From assembly GCF_000231405.2 (NCBI RefSeq), contig NZ_CP007032.1:1984001-2048000 (forward strand): a DNA stretch of 64,000 bases, read 5' to 3'. The position numbers and the translations under genes are program-made. Positions 17,192 through 25,661 of this stretch are shown here, one piece after another. The notes under the pieces are model-generated. The model was not told the origin of the DNA. It did not search any database and was given only the letters and a program-made list of their open reading frames with translations. The DNA comes from Desulfitobacterium metallireducens DSM 15288. Its GTDB lineage: Bacteria > Bacillota > Desulfitobacteriia > Desulfitobacteriales > Desulfitobacteriaceae. Every line of letters begins with the position of its first letter. Position 1 is the stretch's first letter.

Positions 17192-18765
17192 CTCAATGAA
17201 TGTTCGCTTTGAGAGGTAGAAAACGTTTTATAGATCTCTCTAAGCTTAAACTTTTGAATTTTTCCGGCGCTATCGACAGGAAACTGATTGACAAAATCAA
17301 CATATCTCGGCTTTTTATAGCTGGACAATTGGCACTTGCAGTGTTCTTGAATTTCTTCTAAAGTGATCGAACATCCTTTTCGGAGTTTAATGACAACCAT
17401 CACCGCTTCACCAAAAATGGGATCAGGAATACCAATCACCGCACAGTCCTGGATCGATGAATGACTTCGAATAACTCCCTCTACCTCTTGGGCAAAGACA
17501 TTTTCTCCCCCCGTCTTAATCATATCCTTCTTGCGGTCCATGATATAGTAATAACCTTCTTCATCCTGCTTAAACATATCCCCAGTATAAATCCAGCCAT
17601 CCTTGATGGCTTTCGCGGTTAATTCCGGCTGATTATAGTATCCTGACATAACTGAAGGCCCTTTAACAATACATTCACCGACTTCTCCGATTGGGACATC
17701 CTTACCTTCTTCATCCACAATCCGAAGTTGAATCAATGGCATAGCCCGCCCAATGCTTTTTGTTTTTTCCGGATGCTGTTGAACTAATTCACGCGTGAGC
17801 ACGATATTGGTTCCTGCTCCAGACTCAGTTTGCCCCCAGCCATAATTCACTTCACAATTGAGAAAAACATCATACGTTTTAAAGATAATACTCTGTGAAG
17901 TGCCGCCGGCCGACATCTGAACGTACTTAACGGAAGTCAAATCATAATCCTTAAGATTCGGAACATCGTATAACCGGAGGTAAGTCACCGGAGGAAGCAA
18001 TAAGAGATACGTTACTTTGTAATCTTGAATCTGACGAAGAATATCCTCCGCATTAAAGACATCACAAAAAACAAATTCTGCCCCTGTTGCAATCGCCGAA
18101 AGGAGCCAGGACATTCCCCCTTGATGATGGAGCGGACACTGAACCATCACAACCTCATCCGGATTTGCACCCATTTTGTTTTGTGTCATGATACTAATGG
18201 TTTGAAAGATATCACTTTCGTGAGTTCGCATGACCCCTTTAGAACGACCTGTTGTTCCCCCTGTAAACTGAATCCGGCTCAGGTCACTCCCTAAAATAGG
18301 TACGTTAGGCTCAGTATTATCTTCATGGGTACATAATTGTTCATAAGAACATTCTCCTGAAATAGATATCCCTGAAGAGATTAACATTTTTACTGTATTA
18401 AATTCCTGTTTTACCTCTGCTACTTTATCAGCATACATATCGCTATACACAAAAACTTTACATTCAGCAGTATCAACCAAACACTTGATCTCTTGAGAGA
18501 CCAAACGATGATTCAGCGGTACAGCAATAGCTCCTATTTTTACGATAGCAAAGAGCAGTTCAACGATCTGATTACAGTTTGGGAAAATAAACCCGACTTT
18601 ATCCCCTTTCGTAATTCCAAGATCCATTAAAGAATGAGCAAGACGGTTTACCGTATCATTTATTTCACGATAGGAAAACCTCCGACCCTTATACAGAAGC
18701 GCTGTTTTATTGGGATATCTGTTCGCATTAAGAGTCAGCAGATACCCTATATTAATAGGAAACAT
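17188..18765 (-). CDS. AMP-forming acyl-CoA ligase (CaiC/BaiB-like)
   Basis: This 525-residue ANL-superfamily enzyme activates a carboxylate via an acyl-adenylate to its CoA thioester. It shows the P-loop FTGGTTGRSKGVM near residue 167, NYGWGQTESGAG (A5), GWIYTGDMFKQDEEGYYY (A7), DRKKDMIKTGGENVFAQEVE (A8) and DSAGKIQKFKLRE with the catalytic lysine (A10). It starts at ATG after AAGGAGAG. Position after the MFS gene and homology to CaiC suggest it primes the island pathway by making the first CoA ester, after which CaiB-like transferases can recycle CoA. The substrate cannot be read from sequence. Confidence 0.85.
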   Translation of the reverse strand: MFPINIGYLLTLNANRYPNKTALLYKGRRFSYREINDTVNRLAHSLMDLGITKGDKVGFIFPNCNQIVELLFAIVKIGAIAVPLNHRLVSQEIKCLVDTAECKVFVYSDMYADKVAEVKQEFNTVKMLISSGISISGECSYEQLCTHEDNTEPNVPILGSDLSRIQFTGGTTGRSKGVMRTHESDIFQTISIMTQNKMGANPDEVVMVQCPLHHQGGMSWLLSAIATGAEFVFCDVFNAEDILRQIQDYKVTYLLLLPPVTYLRLYDVPNLKDYDLTSVKYVQMSAGGTSQSIIFKTYDVFLNCEVNYGWGQTESGAGTNIVLTRELVQQHPEKTKSIGRAMPLIQLRIVDEEGKDVPIGEVGECIVKGPSVMSGYYNQPELTAKAIKDGWIYTGDMFKQDEEGYYYIMDRKKDMIKTGGENVFAQEVEGVIRSHSSIQDCAVIGIPDPIFGEAVMVVIKLRKGCSITLEEIQEHCKCQLSSYKKPRYVDFVNQFPVDSAGKIQKFKLREIYKTFSTSQSEHSLR

Positions 18766-18820
18766 CTATTTTCTCTCCTTCTTACAAGGCTGACCGACAC
18801 GTAATGAACCTATATATAGC

Positions 18821-18869
18821 GTTGTTCACCAATACAGAACTTTTCATTCCTGACAAACTGGTGAACAAC
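18821..18869. repeat. Operator-like inverted repeat upstream of the ligase gene
   Basis: GTTGTTCACCA (18821-18831) and TGGTGAACAAC (18859-18869) form perfect 11-bp arms 27 nt apart. The half-site TTGTTCA equals the half-site of the three upstream activating elements in this island. A separate perfect palindrome AACACATGTGTT follows at 18867-18878. I see no -24/-12 promoter in this gap, so the role is uncertain. Confidence 0.5.
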
Positions 18870-18897
18870 ACATGTGTTTATATGATTTATTTCTGTA

Positions 18898-20475
18898 CTA
18901 AGCTACTCGTTCTTCTGTATCTTCCGTAGGTCGAACCGGTTGACTCGGTAAAAAGATTATCGTGAGCAAAAAGACGACTACAGTCACTCCCAGAATAATG
19001 TAGCTCATTTTATTTAAGGCACCTACCATAGCTTGTACATTTGCCGGCGTGTAGAGGTCCTGGAATTTAATGCCCATTTTAGTCAGTTGATCAGCCAAAG
19101 CAGGATCTAGCGTTTTGCCTGCAGTCTTTCCAGCCTTTAATAAAGCAGGAAGCATATCTTGACTCATTCCCATTTTTTGTGCTGAAGTGGTCAGTTGTGC
19201 TGCCAATGCAGAAGCGGATAAAGAACCAAATACCGCTAAACCCACAGACGATCCAGCAGGGTTACCCATATATTGAAGCATCGTGTAAGTTCCTGAACCG
19301 GCACCGAGTTTGTTGCTCGGCACAATGGATAAAGCCATTTTAATGCAGGCCGGCATCATCATGCAGATTCCCGCTGTAAAGATACAGACTGACATGGCAA
19401 TATACCAAACCGGTGTATTTACGTTAAACCGTGAGAAGGAAATAATCCCGACGAAAAAGATGGTAATGCCTAATAACATAACATATTTGATTCTAATCTT
19501 GTCAATGAGCTTACCACTCGTAAATCCTGCAATTGCTCCCGCAAGATAACTATACATGGACACTATACCGACAACTTGTGGTCCTCCACCCGGTTTACCA
19601 TTTACAAAGAAGGAATTTGCCGTCATAGCACCTGTATTGCATAGCTGAATGAAGAAATAGACGATGAGCGGAACAATAAATATCGGATTCTTCAAAAGGG
19701 ATAATTCGATAAAAGGATGCGAACTTCGTTTTTCCACATTCAAAAAGACAACGGCCAAGATAATACCAAGAGCTAATACGCTCAAAGTTGTTGGTGAGCC
19801 AGCGCCTAAATTAGAGACCAATGTGGTTACAGATAACAGCGTACCGATCGTCAGCAAAAGCAAAATAGCGCCGATATAATCGAACGGCTTTCTCTGATTA
19901 CGCGAAGTTTCTGGGACTGTAGAAGCCACTAAAATCATTCCCAGGAGCGCCAAAGTACCATTGATCAGGTAAATAGACTGCCATCCAAAACGAGTGACCA
20001 CAATTCCGCCAATCAGTCCACCCACAGCAGCACCTACTGTACCAATAGAAGAAAAGGTTCCGAGCGCAGCACCTCTTTTCTCTTGCGGAAAAAGATAGGA
20101 TGCATAGGCAAGTCCCGAAGAAACAACACAGGCTGATCCAACCCCTTGGAGCAAGCGTGCAGCTAAAAACATGGGGAAATTCACCGATGCAGCTGCCATA
20201 AATTCACTAGCTGCAAAAATGGCCATTCCTGTGAGAACGATGCGTTTACGACCCAATTGGTCCCCAATGTTTCCCCAAATAGGACCAAAGACAATATGTG
20301 TCAAATAATAGCATAGACCAATAAAGGCGGCTGAGGCTACTGAAATACCAAATACTTTGGTCAGAATTGGAACAACGGGAATTTGAAAGGATAACGATTC
20401 AATAATGGTAAAAGAACCAAACAACAAACCAAGATACGCCTTCCATGGATTCTTTACAGGTGACTGCTCACTCAT
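18898..20475 (-). CDS. MFS transporter, 14-TM drug:proton antiporter-2 type
   Basis: The 525-residue carrier has about 14 hydrophobic segments, the loop-2/3 motif GNIGDQLGRKRIVL, and the antiporter motif around GAAVGGLIGGIVV. This matches the EmrB/QacA (DHA2) group. The ATG at 20475 is preceded by AAAGGAGG; a 50-codon longer reading is ignored because it lacks a ribosome site and runs into the fixX spacer. In the bai operon of bile-acid-converting clostridia an MFS protein (BaiG) imports the substrate. Import of the island's carboxylate, or export of product, is a reasonable inference here; the carnitine carrier family (BCCT) is absent. Confidence 0.8.
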   Translation of the reverse strand: MSEQSPVKNPWKAYLGLLFGSFTIIESLSFQIPVVPILTKVFGISVASAAFIGLCYYLTHIVFGPIWGNIGDQLGRKRIVLTGMAIFAASEFMAAASVNFPMFLAARLLQGVGSACVVSSGLAYASYLFPQEKRGAALGTFSSIGTVGAAVGGLIGGIVVTRFGWQSIYLINGTLALLGMILVASTVPETSRNQRKPFDYIGAILLLLTIGTLLSVTTLVSNLGAGSPTTLSVLALGIILAVVFLNVEKRSSHPFIELSLLKNPIFIVPLIVYFFIQLCNTGAMTANSFFVNGKPGGGPQVVGIVSMYSYLAGAIAGFTSGKLIDKIRIKYVMLLGITIFFVGIISFSRFNVNTPVWYIAMSVCIFTAGICMMMPACIKMALSIVPSNKLGAGSGTYTMLQYMGNPAGSSVGLAVFGSLSASALAAQLTTSAQKMGMSQDMLPALLKAGKTAGKTLDPALADQLTKMGIKFQDLYTPANVQAMVGALNKMSYIILGVTVVVFLLTIIFLPSQPVRPTEDTEERVA

Positions 20476-20576
20476 CGTGGGTCTACCTCCTTTTTTTGAA
20501 GGTAAGCGAAAACCACTTACCTTAACCGCAAAAGTTATAAAGTATAATGGCGACATTTGAGAATTGTAGTTTTCCT

Positions 20577-20858
20577 TTAACCCTGTCGGAAAATGATCCC
20601 GAACCCACCTCTTGGGTATTTCCAATCAATCGCTTTCTTGTCACAAACTGCCCGGCAAGTCCCACATTCCAAGCAACCTGCCCACTCAACAATGATTTCG
20701 CCATTCTGCTCACTATAAAGCCCTGCTGGGCAGACCAAGAGACAGCTTTTAGGTCCACAGGATTTACATAACTCATTGTTGATCAGGATATGGGGTTCTC
20801 CCTCATCCACTTCAAATTTATTTAGATTTAATTTATCCGCTAAACTCAGTCGGTTCAT
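20577..20858 (-). CDS. fixX: FixX ferredoxin-like protein
   Basis: A 93-residue polyferredoxin that shuttles electrons with FixC. It contains LCKSCGPKSCLLVCPAGLY and GCLECGTCRAVC, matching the FixX pattern with one intact [4Fe-4S] motif and a degenerate second one. The start overlaps the fixC stop by four bases (ATGA). It completes the fixABCX set, which in carnitine-reducing enterobacteria and nitrogen fixers delivers electrons to a low-potential acceptor or to the CaiA-type reductase. Confidence 0.93.
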   Translation of the reverse strand: MNRLSLADKLNLNKFEVDEGEPHILINNELCKSCGPKSCLLVCPAGLYSEQNGEIIVEWAGCLECGTCRAVCDKKAIDWKYPRGGFGIIFRQG

Positions 20859-22150
20859 AGTGCACGCACCCCCATTATTCCATCCTTAGCTAAGTCGAAC
20901 AGGGAGATCCCGTTTTCTTTGAGCGACTGCATCGCCGTCTTCATTAAATGCTCTTTCGGGGTCAGATCTTGGGTATATACCTTCCCAAAGAGATGATTCA
21001 CCATAAGAGAATACTTTTTATACAAACGATCATTTTCCATAAATCCTGGGGCCTTAGCATAGAGCTTTAGGTCTTTCATGACAAAACTCTCATCCAAGAT
21101 ACGGCTATAAGCGCTTAAACCCGCCTCACTCCAGTCATTTTTTCCTTTGGCTTCCAGGACAGCTTCCGCGGCAGCCATTCCGGACCCGATCGCCAAATCC
21201 ATTCCCCGAATGACGAGACCGCTGTTGATCGTGAACCCTGCCGCATCACCAATGATGAGCAATCCATCCGCATACAGCTTTTGCGGTACCATGTTGAGTC
21301 CGCCTTCACCCGTCAGATGTGCACCATATTCTGTCATTATTCCACCTTTCACGAGTGGGGCGATCATTGGATGTTCCAGAAGATCATCCAGGACCTCGGG
21401 AGGCTTAACTCTCGCTTTAACGAGATCATCTAAGCGCATAACCACGCCGATTGAGAGACTTTCCTGATTCGTATAGAAGAACGCTCCCCCCGCAACGCCA
21501 TGGGTTGCCTCTCCTAAAATGGCATAAGCGGCTCCTTCATTCCCCGTCAATCGAAAACGCTCTTCAATCACGTTCCTGGGAAGTTCAATCAGAGCTTTCG
21601 CTCCAACGGCGAGATGATCCAGTTTAATTTCACCGCGTAAACCCGCTTCTTGACAGATGAAGGAGTTGATTCCGTCAGCTGCGATCACAACGTCAGCCAA
21701 CATCTCCTCATCCCCAGTGCTGATTCCTACGATACGGTTACCTTCTTTAAGGAGTTTTTCCACTTTGATGCCTGTCACGATCATCGCGCCGGCTTTTTCT
21801 GCCTTTTCAGCGAGCCAGCGATCAAATTTCGCACGGAGGACAGTCACGGCATTATACGGCGTATTTCCTAAGGCTTTGCCTTTATACTCCAGGTTAAAGT
21901 AGTCCTCTTCGGTCATCAGTGTGGTAATATAACTCGAGATATAGCGTTCAATCGGAGCTTCTTCCCAAAACTCAGGAATAAGTTGGTCGAGAACACGGCT
22001 ATACAGAACTCCCCCGCTGAGATTTTTACTTCCTGGATAATCGCCGCGTTCAATAACGACAACTTCTATCCCCGCTTGAGCTAACTTATAAGCGGCCGCA
22101 AGCCCCGCAGGGCCTGCGCCGACAATAATAACTTCATATTTGTCTGCCAT
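20855..22150 (-). CDS. fixC: FixC, ETF:quinone oxidoreductase-type flavoprotein
   Basis: The 431-residue FAD protein links the FixAB flavoprotein to membrane quinone and FixX. It begins with YEVIIVGAGPAGLAAAYKLA, has ERGDYPGSKNLSGGVLYSR and a second FAD contact LLIIGDAAGFTINSGLVIRG. The start is the ATG at 22150, six bases after GGAGG; a version seven codons longer has no such site. It sits between fixB and fixX without terminators. Confidence 0.94.
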   Translation of the reverse strand: MADKYEVIIVGAGPAGLAAAYKLAQAGIEVVVIERGDYPGSKNLSGGVLYSRVLDQLIPEFWEEAPIERYISSYITTLMTEEDYFNLEYKGKALGNTPYNAVTVLRAKFDRWLAEKAEKAGAMIVTGIKVEKLLKEGNRIVGISTGDEEMLADVVIAADGINSFICQEAGLRGEIKLDHLAVGAKALIELPRNVIEERFRLTGNEGAAYAILGEATHGVAGGAFFYTNQESLSIGVVMRLDDLVKARVKPPEVLDDLLEHPMIAPLVKGGIMTEYGAHLTGEGGLNMVPQKLYADGLLIIGDAAGFTINSGLVIRGMDLAIGSGMAAAEAVLEAKGKNDWSEAGLSAYSRILDESFVMKDLKLYAKAPGFMENDRLYKKYSLMVNHLFGKVYTQDLTPKEHLMKTAMQSLKENGISLFDLAKDGIMGVRAL

Positions 22151-22194
22151 TTGTTCCTCCATTCTATCCATAATACCGTTGCGTCTTATACTGT

Positions 22195-23139
22195 TTATTT
22201 GCTGGCTTTGAATTTCTCGGCCAGAAGCGGAAGTACTTTATAGAGGTCTCCAATAATTCCGTAATCCGCATGTTTGAAGATTGGAGCCGCTTTATCCTTA
22301 TTTATAGCAATAATCACTTTGGCCTGATTCACACCCACCATGTGCTGAACTTGTCCGGATATTCCGACGGCAAGATAGACTTCTGGTTTTAGAATAGCCC
22401 CCGAAACCCCGATATAGCGTTCCGTCGGAAGCCAATTGACCCCTTCGGCGATGGGTCGTGAACATCCGACCTCTGCACCAATTTGTTCGGCTAACTCTTC
22501 CGCAAGCTTAATATCTTCTTGATTTGCAATCCCTCGGCCGATACCGACAACCCGTTTGGCGGCACTCAGATTAACGGTGGCGCCTGCTTTATTCTTTTTC
22601 TCAAGTAGCTTAACTTTATGCTGGGGTTCAACAAATTCGACATCAATCACGGTTCCTTGGCGGGTCGCTTCTTCGGGAAGAGCGGTATATGCACCTGCAC
22701 CTACCGTAACAATCGTTGTCTCGGTCAGAGCTTGTTCCGTTCGGAAGGCTGCTCCTCCATAAACCATGTGCGTGACTTGGACTTTTTCTTCAACTTTAAC
22801 CTCAGTAGCATCGACTAATACGCTCGTTCCCAGATTGGCCGCGAGACGACCCGCGAGAAGCTTTCCGCGTTTGCTAGGCTGTACCAGCACGAGCTCAGGA
22901 CGTTCTTGCTTAAGCAATCCCGAAATCGTTGGAGCGTAATCCTCATATACGTTCTCGGCTTTGAGCTCTCCGAGCCAATAGATTTTGTCTGCACCGAGGG
23001 AGATTGCTTTTTTTGTCTCTTCTTTTGTTCCCAAGACCACCGCCGCGACTTCTTCTCCCAGTTGACGGCCTCCTGCTAAGAGTTGAGCCAAGGCTGACTC
23101 TTTTTCAGCAATGACCCATACTTTATTGATCTTACTCAT
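22195..23139 (-). CDS. fixB: FixB, electron transfer flavoprotein alpha subunit
   Basis: This 314-residue alpha-ETF carries the C-terminal FAD-binding domain with VVGIGRGIANQEDIKLAEEL, GCSRPIAEGVNWLP, and GISGQVQHMVGVNQAKVIIAINKDKAAPIF. It pairs with FixA (16 nt upstream) to form the flavoprotein that donates electrons to the acyl-CoA reductase. The ATG at 23139, just after GGTGA, is preferred over an ATG four codons earlier that sits directly on the GAGG. Confidence 0.94.
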   Translation of the reverse strand: MSKINKVWVIAEKESALAQLLAGGRQLGEEVAAVVLGTKEETKKAISLGADKIYWLGELKAENVYEDYAPTISGLLKQERPELVLVQPSKRGKLLAGRLAANLGTSVLVDATEVKVEEKVQVTHMVYGGAAFRTEQALTETTIVTVGAGAYTALPEEATRQGTVIDVEFVEPQHKVKLLEKKNKAGATVNLSAAKRVVGIGRGIANQEDIKLAEELAEQIGAEVGCSRPIAEGVNWLPTERYIGVSGAILKPEVYLAVGISGQVQHMVGVNQAKVIIAINKDKAAPIFKHADYGIIGDLYKVLPLLAEKFKASK

Positions 23140-23154
23140 GTTTTTCACCATCCT

Positions 23155-23925
23155 CTAGAGAAGTTCTTTATGAATGTTCTCAAATAGCTTTTGCACGACT
23201 TCTTCCGTATCGCCTTCGAAAATAATCTGCTTACGATCGACGTCTGCTGGAGCTAAGGTGCTTAACGTTTCCGTGGGCTTCTTCGCATCCTCTAAGCCAA
23301 GATGGGCTGCACCCCATTGGGTTGTGGGTTTTTTTCCGGCAGCTAAGATGTTTTTCATAGAGGGAATACGTGGAAGATTGATATCTGTCGTTACGGAAAT
23401 AACCGATGGAAGAGTAACCTCGAGAACCTCAACTTCGTTTTCTAAAGTCCGTTCAACGACCAGCTTGTCCCCGGCAGGAGTAATCTTGCTCACGGCATTT
23501 AAAGTCGGAACATTAAGCAGTTCACCGAGCTGAATCCCAACTTGCTGTGAATACAAATCCCCAGATCCTTCTCCACAAAGGATGAGATCATAGCTTCCGA
23601 TTTTTTGAATCCCGGCTTCAAGGGCTTTAGCGGTCAAATGAGAATCTGCATTTCCAAAGCGATCATCCACGACAAGGAACAAATCCTCTGGGCCTCGGGA
23701 AAGGATTCCTTTCTTCAACTTAGAGTTATCCGCTTGTTTATCCCCCACACTAAGAGCTGAAACCTTTCCGCCAACCGCTTCGACGATTTGCATTCCGGCC
23801 TCGACAGCATTAAGGTCATATTGACCGATTTTCCACTCTGCCCGGGCAAAGGAGAGGTTCCGATCGGGTTGAACCACAATATCCTGTTCCTCGGGGACAA
23901 CTTTATAACATGCAATAACGTTCAT
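23155..23925 (-). CDS. fixA: FixA, electron transfer flavoprotein beta subunit
   Basis: The 256-residue beta-ETF has the family features YKVVPEEQDIVVQ, LILCGEGSGDLYSQQVGIQLGE cut by the conserved nucleotide site, and LPSVISVTTDINLPRIPSM. FixAB complexes of this type can bifurcate electrons, using NADH to reduce both quinone and a low-potential ferredoxin. It lies between the CaiB-like gene (60 nt) and fixB (15 nt) in an operon led by a sigma-54 promoter. Confidence 0.94.
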   Translation of the reverse strand: MNVIACYKVVPEEQDIVVQPDRNLSFARAEWKIGQYDLNAVEAGMQIVEAVGGKVSALSVGDKQADNSKLKKGILSRGPEDLFLVVDDRFGNADSHLTAKALEAGIQKIGSYDLILCGEGSGDLYSQQVGIQLGELLNVPTLNAVSKITPAGDKLVVERTLENEVEVLEVTLPSVISVTTDINLPRIPSMKNILAAGKKPTTQWGAAHLGLEDAKKPTETLSTLAPADVDRKQIIFEGDTEEVVQKLFENIHKELL

Positions 23926-23985
23926 TATTTCACCTCAATCAGTAAATGTTAAATAGAGTTTGGAGCTCACTTTATTATTGATGTT

Positions 23986-25200
23986 TTATTGCTTCTTGAT
24001 GGTTTTTGTCTCATAGAAGTTTTGAATCTCAGCTTCACTAAAGCCTATTTCGCTTAACACATCTTCATTATCCATCCCATAAGTGGCTCCCCCGCGGAAT
24101 ATCTGGCTCGGGTTATTTTTGAATTTAGGAATGGGTCCTACGCCTTTAACCATGCGGTCCGTAATTGGATCATGCCATTCTGTTATGGTTTCTCTTGCTT
24201 TATATTGGGGATTCTCCAACATCATTTCATAGGTCATGATCATACTGCACGGAATTTGATGAGCGTTTAATATGCTGTCCACTTCCTCAGCAGTATGGGT
24301 TTGACAAAACTCTACGGCCGCTTTCACAAATTTTTCTGCCCGTGGTCCATCCGTCTTAAAGATAACGCCATGAGTTTCTGCAAAGTCCGGATCATCTCCT
24401 AAACCCCATAGCTTCTCAACCCGTTTCAAAACTGCAGCTCCACCTAAAGCCAGCATAACCCAATTACCATCCTTACATTTTTGAACATTTTCTAAAGCGG
24501 ATCTTAGATCTTTATTACCCATACGTTGAGGCTGTTTCCCATTGTTAATCCCTTCAGTAAGGAAATTCCCTTGAAGTCGTGCTAACGTCTCATACTGGGC
24601 GATATCGATACTCTCACCGATCCCGGTTTTCCGTGTACGATAGAGCGCTGCCATGCAAGACCATGCAGCCGTTAGCGCAGTAATATAATCACAGGTAAAC
24701 GGTTTTGCCGCATAAGGAGGTGCGGGATCAGGCTCTCCGTTAATGGCCATAAAGCCACTAAATGCTTGTCCTATGGGATCAAAAGAACCCCGCGTTATAT
24801 ATCCAGGATCTCCCGTCTGTCCAAAGCCAGAGATATGTGCGATAACGAGCTTAGGATTGATTTCCCATAACACATCATCGGTCAATCCCCATTTTGCCCA
24901 AGTTCCCCCTTTGGAATTTTCGACAAGGACATCACATTTTTCGAGGAGTCGGGCCAGAATTTTTCGTCCTTCAGGGGAAGGGACATCAAGAGTGATCGAT
25001 CTTTGATTTCGATGCTCTACCGTAAATACATCACCAAACATTCGGAACATATCAGGGGATATTGTACTTTCGGCATAAATGACATCAGCCCCTTGTTCAG
25101 AAAAAAGCGTGCCTACAAACGGGCCGGCAATCGCTGAACCTATGCTTAGTACTTTAATCCCTTGCAGATTTCCAAACTTCGGCATTTCAGTGCTTTTCAT
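23986..25200 (-). CDS. CaiB/BaiF-type CoA-transferase, copy 1
   Basis: Family III CoA-transferases move CoA between carboxylates through an aspartyl-CoA intermediate, and E. coli CaiB uses crotonobetaine/carnitine. The 404-residue product has IGSAIAGPFVGTLFSEQGADVI, NPKLVIAHISGFGQTGDPG and GIGESIDIAQYETLARLQ with the catalytic aspartate, and ends with the domain-swapped tail typical of the family. It is the first gene of the operon caiB-fixABCX-MFS-ligase-MBL, about 80 nt downstream of a sigma-54 promoter. A second intact copy lies at 32097 and a deleted copy at 34266. The acyl substrate is unknown. Confidence 0.87.
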   Translation of the reverse strand: MKSTEMPKFGNLQGIKVLSIGSAIAGPFVGTLFSEQGADVIYAESTISPDMFRMFGDVFTVEHRNQRSITLDVPSPEGRKILARLLEKCDVLVENSKGGTWAKWGLTDDVLWEINPKLVIAHISGFGQTGDPGYITRGSFDPIGQAFSGFMAINGEPDPAPPYAAKPFTCDYITALTAAWSCMAALYRTRKTGIGESIDIAQYETLARLQGNFLTEGINNGKQPQRMGNKDLRSALENVQKCKDGNWVMLALGGAAVLKRVEKLWGLGDDPDFAETHGVIFKTDGPRAEKFVKAAVEFCQTHTAEEVDSILNAHQIPCSMIMTYEMMLENPQYKARETITEWHDPITDRMVKGVGPIPKFKNNPSQIFRGGATYGMDNEDVLSEIGFSEAEIQNFYETKTIKKQ

Positions 25201-25277
25201 AGTAACTAACTCTCCTCCTTACACATTTGAGTTGATCGCGAAAAATCATTATTATATGTTTTTCAATTCTTTATAAT

Positions 25278-25294
25278 TGCAATACTCATGCCAA
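25278..25294 (-). promoter_or_regulatory. Sigma-54 promoter A (caiB-fixABCX operon)
   Basis: On the minus strand the sequence is TTGGCATGAGTATTGCA, matching TGGCAYR-N4-TTGCA with exactly ten bases between the GG and GC doublets. Except for its last base it is identical to promoter B. The remaining 25201-25661 gap holds the upstream activating element, a CTTTTCA/TGAAAAG repeat (25420-25452) and the leader of the activator gene. Confidence 0.9.
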
Positions 25295-25351
25295 GTTGTT
25301 ATTCACATGCAAAAGCCCTAAATTCAGCAAAAATGGATCAGCTTTGTTCAC

Positions 25352-25410
25352 TATGTGATAGTATTATTGTTCACTAAGTTGAGCAAAGTGTTCACACATT
25401 GTGTTAGACT
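25352..25410. promoter_or_regulatory. Upstream activating element A
   Basis: This 59-bp element is shared with sites B and C. In order it contains TATGTGA, a GTA-T-rich stretch, TTGTTCA-N6-TGAGCAA (25367-25386, one base off a perfect dyad), a further TGTTCA and GTGTTAGACT. It begins 58 bp upstream of promoter A and about 250 bp from the start of the sigma-54 activator gene, which it may also control. Confidence 0.75.
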
Positions 25411-25661
25411 GAGCTATTTCTTTTCAGGAGATAATATTTATCTTTTGAAAAGTGTCCAAACTTAGTGTAAAATAAATTCTAACTTATCAATGTGAAAGTA
25501 ATTGTTTGATCAAGTTCAGGCAATAATGTTTAAAATTGTTAAATAATCTCATTAACGTCTTCTTAATTTTGACTTGTGAGTTAAAGTGCGTATTGTAACA
25601 TCAGAGTTTATTCAAGTACTAAAATATATTTCCAATATTGATAGCTAAGGAGGTGCAAAAA

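Noticed and set aside
20475-20776. N-terminal extension of the 18898 MFS gene and an extra frame over fixX
   Set aside because: The 50-codon extension has no ribosome site while AAAGGAGG precedes the internal ATG, and the extra frame is antisense-free noise over a convincing FixX.
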